Origin: Brachionus koreanus
Taxonomy: Eukaryota > Rotifera > Eurotatoria > Ploima > Brachionidae
DNA: 20,681 nucleotides
Assembly (NCBI GenBank): GCA_016987375.1
Contig: PJRA01000005.1
Span: 580,006 to 600,686 of the forward strand
Direction: 5' to 3'
The notes beneath the pieces are model-generated. The model was given only the letters and a program-made list of their open reading frames with translations, ran no database searches and was not told the origin of the DNA. The translations under genes and the position numbers were made by a program. Shown piece after piece: positions 1 to 8,898 of the stretch; position 1 is the stretch's first letter; every line of letters begins with the position of its first letter.

Positions 1-2676
1 TAAATGTCAAAATAAAAAAATAAGACAAAATAGACAAAAAATTTTATTTCTTTATTATTTGATAAAAAAGTGTAATTATTTAATTTTAATCTTTAAAATT
101 CATCCAGAATTGAATTTAATAAATAAACAAATCATTTTTAATTTGCATATTTAAAGCTATCTCAAAAATTTAGCAATTAAATTAAATAAAATGATCATAC
201 TGTTTTTATTTTTCTAACTAAAGTTTGAAAATTTTGTTTAAGATACCAAGATTTAAGGGCTCTTGCAATCTTTGTTCATGTGGTTAAAGATTATAGGAAA
301 AAATAATTAAAAATATGAGGGTCTTAATACTAAGTAATTTTAAGATAAAACGAAAAAAGATAAGATAAAGATTTTTATGACTAATAAAATTAGAAAATAA
401 TCTTGAAATCTTGAAACTTTCATGTTTCTATTGATTAGACTTGATTTAAAGCTTTTTGCCTAAAATTAAATTATATTAATTGATTCAGAAAAAAATTTTT
501 ACCATTGAACAAACTAATCTAATATTTATTTTCTAAATAGCAAAACAAACACCAGATTGAGTAGCTAATAAATTTAGATTTTTGTTTGAAATTTTTTATT
601 TAAACAAGAGCAATCAACTTATTCTCTTAAATTATTTGAAAATATTATAATATTTTCAATCTCACATTTACTTAATAACAAGAAATATTTTTATTTCATA
701 ATAATAATAATTAATTAAGAATAAATTTTGAAAATGCATTCTTTTTTAGAAACTGGATTTTTTTTTTTTATTTTTTAAAAGATTACTATTACTTGATTAT
801 GTTTTTTTAACAACACATATAATTCAAAATTAAAAAATTAAAAAAAAACTTGTTAACATTTTTCTAAAAGTTAAAAATCATAGCCAGAATTTTATATCAG
901 TCTTGGTATTGTCTATTGCACAGACTGGTTTAATTTAAATCAAAAGAAATAGTTAGATTTTAACATTTTAATTAACTGATTAAATAGACTGCAAGGATTA
1001 ACTAGAATCTTTTGAAATGTGGACGTCTTTAACTAGATTGATCAAACAAAAATCACCAAGCCAATTTTTTTTTTGACCAAGCAATGTACAACTATATTAA
1101 TCACTGATCTATTTATGTTTTAAAAATGTTCACATATTTTGCCTCTCTGAATAAGCTGGCTCACATTTTTAATCATTTTTTTTTCAATTTCTATATGCAA
1201 TCCAATGTTTGTTTCACACAAACGGCATTCTTCTCTAGACTCTCTTCTCTTCCTTCTTTTTCTCTTTCCTTCTTTCAAGGAAAGAAAAAATCCAAAATTT
1301 AAAAATAATATATTTGAGATAATCTTTGTGTTAAATTTAAAAAAAAAAAAATTTGTATGATCATCAAATTTTGATCATAAAAATCAAAATCCCTACAAGT
1401 TTGAAATACAATCAAGTCGATCTATCATTGTATTAGGTGATTAAATAAGCAGAAAGGCTTTTTAAATATGATCAGAATAAATGATCATGTTAAATTTAAT
1501 TTCTTAATCTTTAAAAAATGCATGATTGAGAAATTTTATACTTGAATATGTTCAACACTAATATCTAACAAAAAATAAATAAAATTTTATTTATTTATCA
1601 TTTTGATTTCTGAGACTTGTTAAGGGTTTGTTTCTTTCCTCTAATTTCTTTAAAAAAGATTCAACAGTATTACTGTTACCATTTTTAATTTCGTCTGCTA
1701 ATATTTTGCTAATTAGAAGACTTTTAACTAATTTAGTAAAAATAAAATAAAAAGAAACAAAAAAAAATATTATTACAGATAATTTTTATAAATAACCGTC
1801 AATTATATTGAAAAAAAGATAAAAAAATAATACGAAAGAACTATTAGGCCTTTTTTTTTTCACTACCGTATTACCAGAGTTTTTTAAAAGTCCAAGTCCG
1901 GAATTTTAATTTAAAAATGTGTTAAAGCATTTCAAAATATGGTTTTAGTTTAGATTTTAAAACAATAACAACACTAAATAATTCTAGATTAAAAGAGTTT
2001 TGGAATATTATCATGGCTAAAAAGTCAGAAAAAAATCTATCTGTCTTTTAATTAATTCAAAAAACGATCATGTTTTTTACATAGAATGATCTTTTTTCAA
2101 GAGTAGTTAAATCCATAGTGAACTTTTAGTTTCAAAGGTAGTTAAATACTAAAAATAAATGACATGTTGAAGTTGAATAATCAATTAACTTGGACTTGGC
2201 TTGAGACTTGTGACTTTTAAACAACTCTACGCATTATATAAAGTACATAACTGATTATCATTACTTGGACATTGTGAATTAGTTTGTTTTTTTTTGCTGA
2301 TTTTGGGTTTGGCTCATATTCTTCTTATGCTTATGGTCAGACTAGGATTAAGAATCAAAAAGTGTTGGCTGATGGCATCTTTCTTAAAAGATGCTCAAAT
2401 AATTTTATTACTTGTTATTTTTGAATACCAGAAATGGGATTGGTATTATAAAATATATCAAATAACTAAAAACTAAGAAAAATATTTGACTATTTTCAAG
2501 CTATTGAATCAAAATAGGCATTTAAAATTTTTGAAAAAAAAAATATAATTCAAAATTAAAATTTAAAATTTTTTTATTTTATTTACAAAAAATATTTTGT
2601 GTTGAATAGACTTGATTTTAATTTAAATTTAAAATTTTTACTGAATTTTTTAAATGAAGAAAATTTTCTATTTTAG
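1..2676. other. Upstream intron or flank of the receptor kinase gene, no exon recognised
   Basis: This AT-rich stretch has many homopolymer runs and stops in every frame. I found no segment resembling an Ig domain or signal peptide with fitting splice sites. The exon at 2677 begins with two bases that complete a split codon, so at least one earlier exon must exist. The stretch is therefore probably intron. It holds a CT-rich tract with a hairpin (1233-1284), a 10-bp inverted repeat (1888-1897 with 2188-2197) and a TATATAAA-like run near 2234. None of these has a demonstrable function. Confidence 0.6.
1233..1284. repeat. Polypyrimidine tract ending in a perfect hairpin
   Basis: A CT-only run of more than 30 bases breaks the AT-rich background. 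It ends in ctttcctt, loop ctttc, aaggaaag (1264-1284), a perfect 8-bp stem with a 5-nt loop. It could be a simple-sequence tract or a transposon relic. It is not placed as a splice acceptor for any exon I can see. Confidence 0.5.
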
Positions 2677-2816
2677 ACGATGGTCGTTTGTTGTTGAACT
2701 GTGAGAAATTGGGCTCAAAAAGCCTATGCAAGTCAATCTATCGTCTCAAAGTTCCGTTTAAAATACCATGCAAACCGTTGCATCCTTCAGTGCAAGTGAC
2801 TTCTAATCTGAAGACA
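2677..2816 (+). CDS. VEGFR/PDGFR-like receptor tyrosine kinase, exon 1 of 8 visible (Ig2-like, first half)
   Basis: The exon follows a ctattttag acceptor and ends before gtaaataag. The first two bases complete a codon from an unseen exon, then 46 codons run to a phase-0 end. The peptide contains DGRLLLNCEKLG and FKIPCKPLHPSVQVTS. The IPC cysteine with its following Pro- and Val-rich strand resembles the first half of the second Ig domain of VEGF receptors, which forms the main ligand-binding surface in vertebrates. This is the earliest exon I can support, so the receptor is incomplete at its N-terminus here. The VEGFR-type assignment rests on the following exons and on the kinase domain. I do not infer which ligand it binds. 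Confidence 0.82.
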
Positions 2817-2867
2817 GTAAATAAGCCTAAACAATAAAAAATACTGTTTTAACATTTTAAATTAAAG

Positions 2868-3164
2868 ATTTCTTATGATCCAGAGAGTGGATTTGGAATA
2901 AAGCTGAACCGAGATCACAGTAGTTTTGAATGTTCGGCCAAATTTGGTTCCTATTCTGATAAGCAAACATTTGAGCTGACAGGCATAAGCTCGGCTATTC
3001 GAGTCGATATCCTTCCTCCCGATTATTTGCGCCAAGACCTTATATTGATTAGAAATGACGCGCTCGCCTTGGTTACCAAAGGCCAGAGTCTCACCATGAC
3101 TTGCTCGGCTAAAATAGGATGCAATGACATTTACTATCATCTAAATCCAATAATTGACTCAAAT
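2868..3164 (+). CDS. Receptor tyrosine kinase, exon 2 (end of Ig2-like, start of Ig3-like domain)
   Basis: This exon is exactly 99 codons, phase 0 at both ends. A 51-nt intron precedes it and gtaattg follows it. It opens with ISYDPESGFGIKLNRD and continues with SSFECSAKFG. This matches the VEGFR Ig2 layout, in which an I-x-x-D-S-x-x-GF segment precedes the second Ig2 cysteine. Next come the linker and the first strand of Ig3, with LALVTKGQSLTMTCSAKIG, whose TC is the first Ig3 cysteine. GC content is clearly higher than in the flanking introns. The reading frame joins the previous exon as NLKT-ISYD. Confidence 0.88.
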
Positions 3165-3232
3165 GTAATTGAATTAATTTTTTTATTGAAATTTTTGTTG
3201 TTTTTTTTTTATTTTTTTTTAAATTCTTTAAG

Positions 3233-3422
3233 GATAATTATAGAATAGAAGAAAGTAAAGATCGAAGTGCATGTGCCAGCAATTTTTATAATTTGTACGA
3301 GTATAACAAGACCATACATTTTGAGAGTGTTACCAAAAATGAGACGAGTGTGTCTTGTGAAGTAACATTTGAACAATCCGAACTCAAATATGCGTCACAT
3401 CGCATTTTTTTAGTCTTTTCAG
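3233..3422 (+). CDS. Receptor tyrosine kinase, exon 3 (rest of Ig3-like domain)
   Basis: The acceptor is a T-rich tract ending tttaag, and the donor is ag|gtaatg. The exon has 63 codons plus one base, so it ends in phase 1. It encodes DNYRIEESKDRSACASNF, then NETSVSCEVTFEQ, whose VSC is the closing cysteine of an Ig-like domain. N-glycosylation sequons include NKT and NET. The intron before it is 68 nt; the intron after it is 2291 nt and carries several transposon relics. The phase-1 end fits the next exon, where base G plus AT completes an Asp codon. Confidence 0.85.
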
Positions 3423-3708
3423 GTAATGAAAAAATTTAGATTTTTTAAAATTTGAATTTATTAAATTTTATTTAAATTTTCTCAACAAAAAAAAAAAACT
3501 CTAAAAAAATATCCAATACATAAAATAATGAAAAAATTTTAGAAAGCAGTTGAATAGTTTGCTTTTCAAAATTGTGAAACATCGCTTTCATTGATTGATC
3601 TATGTCTCAGAGTGAAATATTCTAACTCATTGAGAAAAAATCAAATTATGATCATACCTTGACCATTTACTATCGATGTACTCGTAATGCATAAAGTTGG
3701 AGAAAGTC

Positions 3709-3818
3709 TCATATTTTAGATTCATATTCTAAATTGATCTAACTTTTAAATTTTGAATGACTTGTATTTTTTTGATGTAAGTTTCTGAGAATGAATTTAA
3801 ACAAGCAATTGAATAATC
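3709..3818 (-). mobile_element. LINE fragment, same family as the relic at 14990-16145
   Basis: This segment aligns by eye, in the same orientation, with 15019-15122. Both share catattttagattca, then ttttgaat-acttgta, then a ttttgatgt/tttatgtt stretch, then gtttctga-aatgaattta followed by aacaag. In the larger copy the minus-strand reading is the conserved region downstream of the RT core. This piece is therefore a short relic of the same LINE family. The homology may continue toward 3580 with more decay. Confidence 0.7.
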
Positions 3819-3878
3819 AAAAATTAATCTAATTTAGTAAATGTATTACTTCTTATTTGGGAGATATTATTATTTAAG

Positions 3879-4550
3879 TTCAGTTTAGTTTAGTTTATTG
3901 AATAAATATAAATGGCACAATTGATGACATACACCATTGTTTGAAGTACTGTGTCTGTGAGTTAATTAGTTAGTTAGTAGTTCTTGCTGTGACTTGCTAA
4001 AAAGAATATCTGAGCGCATTAACACTAGGCAACATGAAGCTGAAGCAGCCATATCCATTGAATTTGTCCAGCGCAACCTTTAAAGCTTCCGTGGATTTGG
4101 ATTTGATAACATTATCAAGCAACCTATTCCATTGAGGGACCACTCTATTTAAGAAGAAAACATGCCAGACAGTCACCACACTTGCAAAATACTAGTAACC
4201 TCTAGCAATCCTCACTCTCTTCCTTGGTATGGGTTATATGCTTATGCCTCTCATTCATTCTTCAAAAATGAATTGCGCTTTTTGGCACACAAACCCATGC
4301 CCCAAACTTTTATCCATTCACAAATTGCATCTAGATCTTTCTGTATCTTCATTTTTTCATAAACTTGATTTACAATAGCTAATATTTTTGAATCATCAGC
4401 ATCTGCATTTTATTTGAAACACAATCTGGAAGATCATTTATGTATAGAATGAATAATATTAGACCAAGAACAGACCCTTGAGCAACTCCACTTAAAACCG
4501 CAGACCACTCTGAATACTGAATTTCCGAGGACTACACGCTGAGTTCGATT
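3879..4550 (-). mobile_element. Decayed non-LTR retrotransposon, 3' half with 3' tail
   Basis: Read on the minus strand, the region gives RVVLGNS, a frameshift, YSEWSAVLSGVAQGSVLG (RT region B), IL-YINDLPDCVSNK, another frameshift, ADDSKILAIVNQ (the catalytic ADD) and KDLDAICEWIKVWGMG. It ends with FFLNRVVPQWNRLLDNVI and STEALKVALDKF, the typical C-terminus of such reverse transcriptases, and a stop. The 3' untranslated end finishes in repeated ACTAA units (tttagtttagttta on + at 3884-3897). Frameshifts break it in several places. It stops abruptly beside the Tc1-like terminus at 4554, which suggests that element inserted into it. Confidence 0.85.
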
Positions 4551-4553
4551 GTA

Positions 4554-5130
4554 CAATATTGCACAAAAATTTAGACGCACCAGTTTTTTTCATATGTTTA
4601 TTTAGTTTAACATTAAAAATTTAAATTTTTTTTAAAAATTTATTAGTTAAAAATCGATTTTTAATAAAACTAGCTTTGCCCTTCAAAATGATACAAAATA
4701 CATGATAATTCCTTTTATCACTTAGCTGAAAAATTTAAATTAAAAAAAAGCACAAAAATGTCAATCAAAAAATTTTGCACAAAAGTTTAGACGCATATCA
4801 TTAATCGTTAATTAAAAAATTGATGAATTAACTTAAATGGATTTTTAATTATCTTTTAATTAAAAAATATTCAATTAGTGTTAAAATTATATATGAAACA
4901 TAGCTATAAAACTTTCGGTTCCGTGCATGTGCCTAACTAAAATAATACCCCGAAAAAATTAGAAACCTTGGTAAAAAAAATGGGTAAAAAAAGCGTTACC
5001 AATGAAGTTAGATGTCAGATAATTGGTCTTCTAAAAGATAAGTCTAAAAGTAATAGGGAAATAGCTAAATTAGTGGGAATATCAGAAAAATGTGTGAGAA
5101 CCACAAGAAAAAACAAAATATTAAAATTTT
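4554..5130 (+). mobile_element. Tc1-like DNA transposon, left end and 5' part only
   Basis: Immediately after a TA dinucleotide (4552-4553) comes caatattgcacaaaaattt then agacgca. A near-identical 21-mer, ttgcacaaaa[g]tttagacgca, lies at 4775-4795 in the same orientation, 216 bp from the outer copy at 4559-4579. Two direct copies within one terminus is the IR/DR layout of some Tc1/mariner elements. The transposase start follows at 4980. I find no inverted right terminus in the window, so the element is truncated or its right end has decayed. A weak direct match (tagactca) lies near 5290. Confidence 0.72.
4980..5130 (+). pseudogene. Tc1-like transposase, N-terminal helix-turn-helix only
   Basis: From the ATG at 4980 the frame reads MGKKSVTNEVRCQIIGLLKD, then KSNREIAKLVGISEKCVRTT. 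This is the first helix-turn-helix DNA-binding domain of Tc1/mariner transposases, with the usual spacing of the K-S-x-R-E-I-A recognition segment. After about 50 residues the frame runs into unrelated AT-rich sequence and stops at 5161. The second HTH and the DDE catalytic domain are absent, so no active transposase is made. An in-frame ATG also exists at 4968. Confidence 0.8.
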
Positions 5131-5374
5131 TGATCATTTTTAAATTTGCTCTTTTTGTTTAATGCGAAATTTAATCGCACTGTATTTTTCATAGTCTTTT
5201 AGCTTTTAAAACTTTCAAAATTTCAATTCTAATAAACTGCAAATATGCAATGCAATGCAATAAAATTGCGCATTTTTTTTAAATTGTTGTGCCAAAAACA
5301 TAGACTCATTGATTTCGAATTTGTTCTTTTGTATATTTCATCATTTGTTAGTGTATCGAACTAGTGTATTCTAG

Positions 5375-5640
5375 TATTCTCCTTAAGCTTCAAGTCTAGA
5401 ATTTTTTAACAGCTTTTCTGTCAGTTTCAGTAATTCTCCAACATTAACTCCCGTACATTAGCGTTGGTTTCACTATCCTATTGTACAACTTAAGCTATTT
5501 CCATGTTGGTTTGGGTCTTGCAAAGATACTTAATGCTTTCGACAGTCTTTGTGTGTTCCCATAGTCGTGCTGATGATTCTTCCTCGATATTTGAAGTCTG
5601 TAATGCTCTCAACTAGTGTGCCATCGATAAATTTAATCAA
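5375..5640 (-). mobile_element. LINE relic, C-terminal region after the reverse transcriptase core
   Basis: Minus-strand reading gives DGTLVESITDFKYRGRIIS and TTMGTHKDCRKH, then after a frame change KLYNRIVKPTLMYGS-stop-CWRITETDRKAV and SLRRILEY. This is the well-known motif series IVKP-LMYGSE-W ... D ... RRIL found downstream of RT in many animal LINE proteins. At least four in-frame stops and two frame changes show long decay. It ends about 75 bp before exon 4 of the receptor kinase and may belong with the fragment at 6075-6280. Confidence 0.82.
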
Positions 5641-5713
5641 AAATCATTTTTTATCTATTTTTTTTTTAAATAAATTTATAAAAATTCTAAAGATTAAAAT
5701 TTTAAATTAATAG

Positions 5714-6010
5714 ATGAGCAATTTTTGCGGCTCATTCCTGATCAGCCGCCAATAGTAGACTATTTAACGATTGGTGTAATAAATTATTTTTTCAAATCTT
5801 CTGGACAATATGATATCAAATATTACCGTGACAATGAGTTGATACCTGAAAAAGACTACATTTCTTATTGCATTCATGTAACCTTATTTAATTATGCGTG
5901 TTATTTTCATTATCAAGCCAATCTTATACCTGGCAAACACGAAGTATTTGTTAGTCTAAAAGAAAATACTGCTCTCTCAATCAATCAGACAATCTATGTA
6001 ACCATTCCAA
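5714..6010 (+). CDS. Receptor tyrosine kinase, exon 4 (Ig4-like domain)
   Basis: The acceptor is ttaatag and the donor is ccaa|gtaatt. Two bases finish the Asp codon begun in exon 3, 98 codons follow, and one base is left over (phase 1). The exon encodes DEQFLRLIPDQPPIVDYLTI, later NELIPEKDYISYCIHVTLF, and ends SINQTIYVTIP. It occupies the place of VEGFR Ig4. The two-cysteine Ig spacing is not evident: the only cysteines are in SYC and YAC, 10 residues apart. Vertebrate VEGFR Ig4 also lacks the usual disulfide, so this fits the family. LINE relics lie on both sides. Confidence 0.85.
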
Positions 6011-6074
6011 GTAATTTTTAAAATTAAAATACCGCTATTTTTGTGCTTTTAATTAAAGCTTCTATTTTTTTGAA

Positions 6075-6280
6075 TATCGATGTCAATGCTAGCTGTTTCA
6101 GCCTTTAAATGATCTTTAGGTTCTGATCTATTTAGAACCTCTATTAAGTGCTCAACCCATCTCTGTCCTTGATCTCTTTCAGTTGTTAAGATTCGATCTT
6201 CTTAGTCTTTCACTAAAGTTGTTCTTCTCTGCAAGGAGTCACATATCGCATTAGTGATCTTTTGAAGCACATGTAGGCCC
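6075..6280 (-). mobile_element. LINE relic, region just upstream of the reverse transcriptase core
   Basis: Minus-strand reading gives KITNAICDSLQRRTTLVKD, a stop, then DRILTTERDQGQRWVEHLIE and VLNRSEPKDHLKAETASIDI. This matches the conserved L-x-x-x-x-x-Q-x-R-W-x-E-H-F-x-x-V-L-N-R block that precedes the RT domain in RTE/CR1-like LINE proteins. One in-frame stop is visible. No RT motifs follow in the expected minus-strand direction, because receptor exon 4 (5714-6010) occupies that space, and beyond it lies the post-RT fragment 5375-5640. Confidence 0.82.
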
Positions 6281-6983
6281 ACTTTTAAGAAAAAAAATTT
6301 GATTAGTATTTTGCTATTTTTATTTAGTATTTTACTAAATGAAATAAAAAAAATTAGCTAATTCACTTGTCTTGATTTAAATTAACATATTTCCTTCTAA
6401 ATGAATAAACTTAATTTATTATTTATTAATTTCCTAATAGACTGGTAAATTATAGAAAGGCTTGAGATATATTGTATTTGTGATATGTGGAAAAATCCCA
6501 ACAAAACTAATAAAAAAAAGAAGCAAAAACTAATTTTTAATTAAATCAAAATACCGGTATGAATCAATTATATCAAAGACGAAATTAAGGTATTTTCACA
6601 AAGACACTTTCTTAATTAGCTAAAACTTTCTTTCTTTTTCAAACTATGAGATATGTAATATTTGAACTAAAAAAACCAGTCTTTGTTAAGAAATCAGAAT
6701 TGAATTTGCAAAATTAAATTAACAATTTAATTAATTGTTAACATATGTAAAATAAAGGCGTCTTCAATACAAATTTTATTTTATAATTTCTCCCTTATTA
6801 ATTCCTTCTATATCAGAACCTTTCAAAAACTTAGTATGTTACCAATGTCATTTATAATCTAATCTTTTTTAATTTTCTTCTTTCTAAATTTTAATTAGAT
6901 TTTAGTGAAAAAAGTAATGAATTTTAAGGAAATTTTTTCACCAAAATTTCATCATAAAATAGTTAATTTTTAGATGATTTTAT

Positions 6984-7005
6984 AATGATTCTTTAAAGAA
7001 TCATT
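6984..7005. repeat. Perfect 22-bp palindrome
   Basis: aatgattcttt is followed directly by its reverse complement aaagaatcatt, with no spacer. A second inverted repeat with a 9-bp stem (ttaacaatt / aattgttaa, 6719-6741) lies about 250 bp upstream. In such AT-rich DNA palindromes are expected often, but 22 bp without a mismatch is long. No function is evident. Confidence 0.6.
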
Positions 7006-7084
7006 GATTTTTCATTAATTTTGGGTTGACTGGGTATCTTATATGTATAATAAAAATACCAAACTAATTTGTATTTAAGACCTA

Positions 7085-7256
7085 TTAACACTGGAAAGCC
7101 CGAGCGGTTTTTAGATCTCTTTTTAATAAAATGATAATATAATTTTATAAAAAAAAACTTTTAAATAGTTTACTAAATTCTTAAAAAATTTTAATTAATT
7201 TTAAGAAATAGTATCTAAATTGTCTACATAATTAAATTAATATTAACTAGTGTTAA
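7085..7256. mobile_element. Possible MITE flanked by TTAA (piggyBac-type)
   Basis: The left end reads TTAACACTGG, followed by an out-of-place GC-rich patch (aaagcccgagcgg). The right end reads CTAGTGTTAA, whose reverse complement TTAACACTAG matches the left end at 9 of 10 bases. TTAA at both ends is the target duplication used by piggyBac-type elements. The similarity does not extend inward, so a chance match in AT-rich DNA cannot be excluded. Confidence 0.3.
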
Positions 7257-7348
7257 ATTTTTTACTACTCCCGAAAAAAATATCTTTTTCGAAAAATAGC
7301 GGTAGATTATTTTTTTAAATTGAAAAATATGATAAAAATTTTTGTCAG

Positions 7349-8631
7349 AAAAACCGGAGATTTTACTCTATCGGCCGTCTCAATTCTGTTCATCTAATTG
7401 GACCTGTGAGGAGGATAAAACAGCCATAATTCAGTGCGATGCCCAAGCTCATGACATAGATGACATGGACATAAAATTTGTCGAGTGCTCGGACCTAAAC
7501 AAGTGCTATTCTCTCCTAAACAATCACATGTTTGAAAAAGAGCTTGAGAAAAATTTTACAGCTTACATGCCGTTGAGAAAAAGACGAAAGAGACAAGCAG
7601 ATGATGAGCCAATTATTCTTATTGACCAAGACTCAAGTGTAAAGGTTCAAAATTCACCAAACAAGTTTGATCGTGTCGAAAAGGCCGAAGACCGAAATGC
7701 CTGGTACTTGAAAAAAAAACTACTAGTCAAAAACTTTCACATAATCTACTGTATGGCTTTAAACGAAAAGGGTTTTACACTTGGCAAAAAATTAATAATA
7801 CCTTCAGATTTAAATAATGGCTTGGCCTTTGACACTAAAGTTATCTATGAGAGAGACTATGACAATGAAATAGTTAAAGGCGATACTTTTAGCATTCAAT
7901 TTAGGTTTAATAACATCTTGTACTCGTTAAGTGATTACAAATTGAGGCCAATTGAAAGCAAAGAATGTTCTATGGTTGTACAAGAACCTAAGAGCTCTAG
8001 ATTTAGTCACATACTTCAATTATCATTCGATAATGTTTCTCTGTCATGCACAAATAACTACACTCTTCAAGTAAATGTAGACAAACATCCTTATTTTTAT
8101 CCATCACAGGACTCAAGTCCTGTAAATCCAATCTTGTCGTACAAATTGAATGTGTACGAGCCAATTGATTTGTATTTTCTGAATCTTTCGATTCATTTGA
8201 ATCAAACTAATGATACTGAGCAAATAGTGGCCTATGGTGATTTGCAAATCAAGCCTGACAAGACTTTGATTTTGGACTGTGAATATTATGGTAGACCGAA
8301 AGGAAAAATTCTATGGTTCAAAGACAACAAGACTGTTGACTTGAGTGATGAGAAATTTAATTTAAATGAAGGAAAGTTGGAGATATTTCGCTCTCATCCT
8401 GTTGATTCGGGAACCTATGAGTGTCACGTGACCAATAGACATGGCCAAATTAAAAGAAGCTTTAAAATTCACGTTGAAACAACCACTATTACTTTGAAAG
8501 TGAAAGAGATGTCAAAACGAATTATTGGTCTCATAGTAGTGGTATCTATATGCGCCCTAGTTTTACTTGTTCTGCTCATATTCGCTTTGGTCAAAATCAT
8601 CAAGCAAAAGAGAGAAAATAAGAAGCTTAAG
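7349..8631 (+). CDS. Receptor tyrosine kinase, exon 5 (Ig5- to Ig7-like domains, transmembrane segment)
   Basis: This 1283-nt exon starts after tttttgtcag. Two bases complete a Lys codon and the frame then stays open to the donor aag|gttggt at 8631. Ig5-like: IIQC (7435) to FHIIYC (about 7752), enclosing RKRRKRQ at 7576-7596. Ig6-like: no cysteine where the first is expected (FSIQF), though KECS and LSC are present. Ig7-like: LILDCEYYGRPKGKILWFKD to DSGTYECHVTNRHG, a textbook C-W-DxGxYxC domain matching VEGFR Ig7. A 27-residue membrane span (8521-8601, starting IIGLIVVVSICALVLL) and a basic stop-transfer stretch, KIIKQKRENKK, follow. Several N-glycosylation sequons (NWT, NFT, NVS, NYT, NLS, NQT, NDT) support an extracellular location. 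Confidence 0.93.
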
Positions 8632-8697
8632 GTTGGTCGATTAAACAAAAAAATTTTTTTTTTTATTTTTATTAATTTTTTTTCTTTTTTTTTTTAG

Positions 8698-8842
8698 AGA
8701 AAACATCAAGATTTGTTTGACTTTTTGCTCAATGGTAATTTATCAGTGATTGAAGACGATATACTTGACAAAAAAGTGCTTGGTCAAATAAAATTTGATG
8801 ACAAAAAATTTGAAATTGAAAAATCTAATTTCATAATTTTAG
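8698..8842 (+). CDS. Receptor tyrosine kinase, exon 6 (juxtamembrane region)
   Basis: The acceptor is a T-rich tract ending tttttag and the donor is tttag|gttaga. The exon starts in phase 0 and has 48 codons plus one base. The peptide begins RKHQDLFDFLLNGN, is acidic in its middle (VIEDDILD), and ends KFDDKKFEIEKSNFIIL. It corresponds to the VEGFR/PDGFR juxtamembrane segment, where a W/F-E-x-x-R-x-x-L motif leads into the glycine loop. The 66-nt intron before it has no in-frame stop until its own acceptor TAG, so retention would give a kinase-less membrane protein. Confidence 0.88.
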
Positions 8843-8898
8843 GTTAGATTATTTGAAAAAAAAAATATTTTATTAATTTCTTTAATAAATAAAAATAG

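Larger units (their letters stand above)
3423..5713. other. Intron of 2291 nt filled with LINE and Tc1-like relics
   Basis: The intron runs from gtaatgaa at 3423 to ttaatag at 5713. It contains, in order, a LINE post-RT fragment (3709-3818), a LINE 3' half (3879-4550), the left part of a Tc1-like element (4554-5130) and a LINE C-terminal fragment (5375-5640). All three LINE pieces read on the minus strand, opposite to the host gene. I see no further exon of the receptor in it. Confidence 0.75.
6011..7348. other. Intron of 1338 nt with a LINE relic, palindromes and a possible MITE
   Basis: The intron runs from gtaattttt at 6011 to ttttgtcag at 7348. It contains a LINE pre-RT fragment (6075-6280), a 9-bp-stem inverted repeat (6719-6741), a perfect 22-bp palindrome (6984-7005) and a 172-bp TTAA-flanked candidate element (7085-7256). 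I saw no further exon of the receptor. Confidence 0.75.

Noticed and set aside
1888..2197. 10-bp inverted repeat aagtccaagt / acttggactt as MITE ends
   Set aside because: The ends are short, no target duplication is visible, and the interior shows nothing. It may be chance.
2294..2476. Open frame on + with a hydrophobic beginning (LILGLAHILLMLMV), possibly a signal peptide exon
   Set aside because: It starts with TTG, has no ATG, no donor in a phase that fits exon 2677-2816, and no resemblance to an Ig domain. Another frame (DFGFGSYSSYAYGQTR) looks equally protein-like, so neither is convincing.
2862..3248. Open frames on minus (2862-3140) and + (3027-3248) over receptor exon 2
   Set aside because: They overlap an exon with splice sites and clear Ig homology in another frame. 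They are by-products of its higher GC content.
4162..4362. Open frame on + with many His residues
   Set aside because: It is antisense to a LINE whose RT and C-terminal motifs are recognisable on the minus strand.
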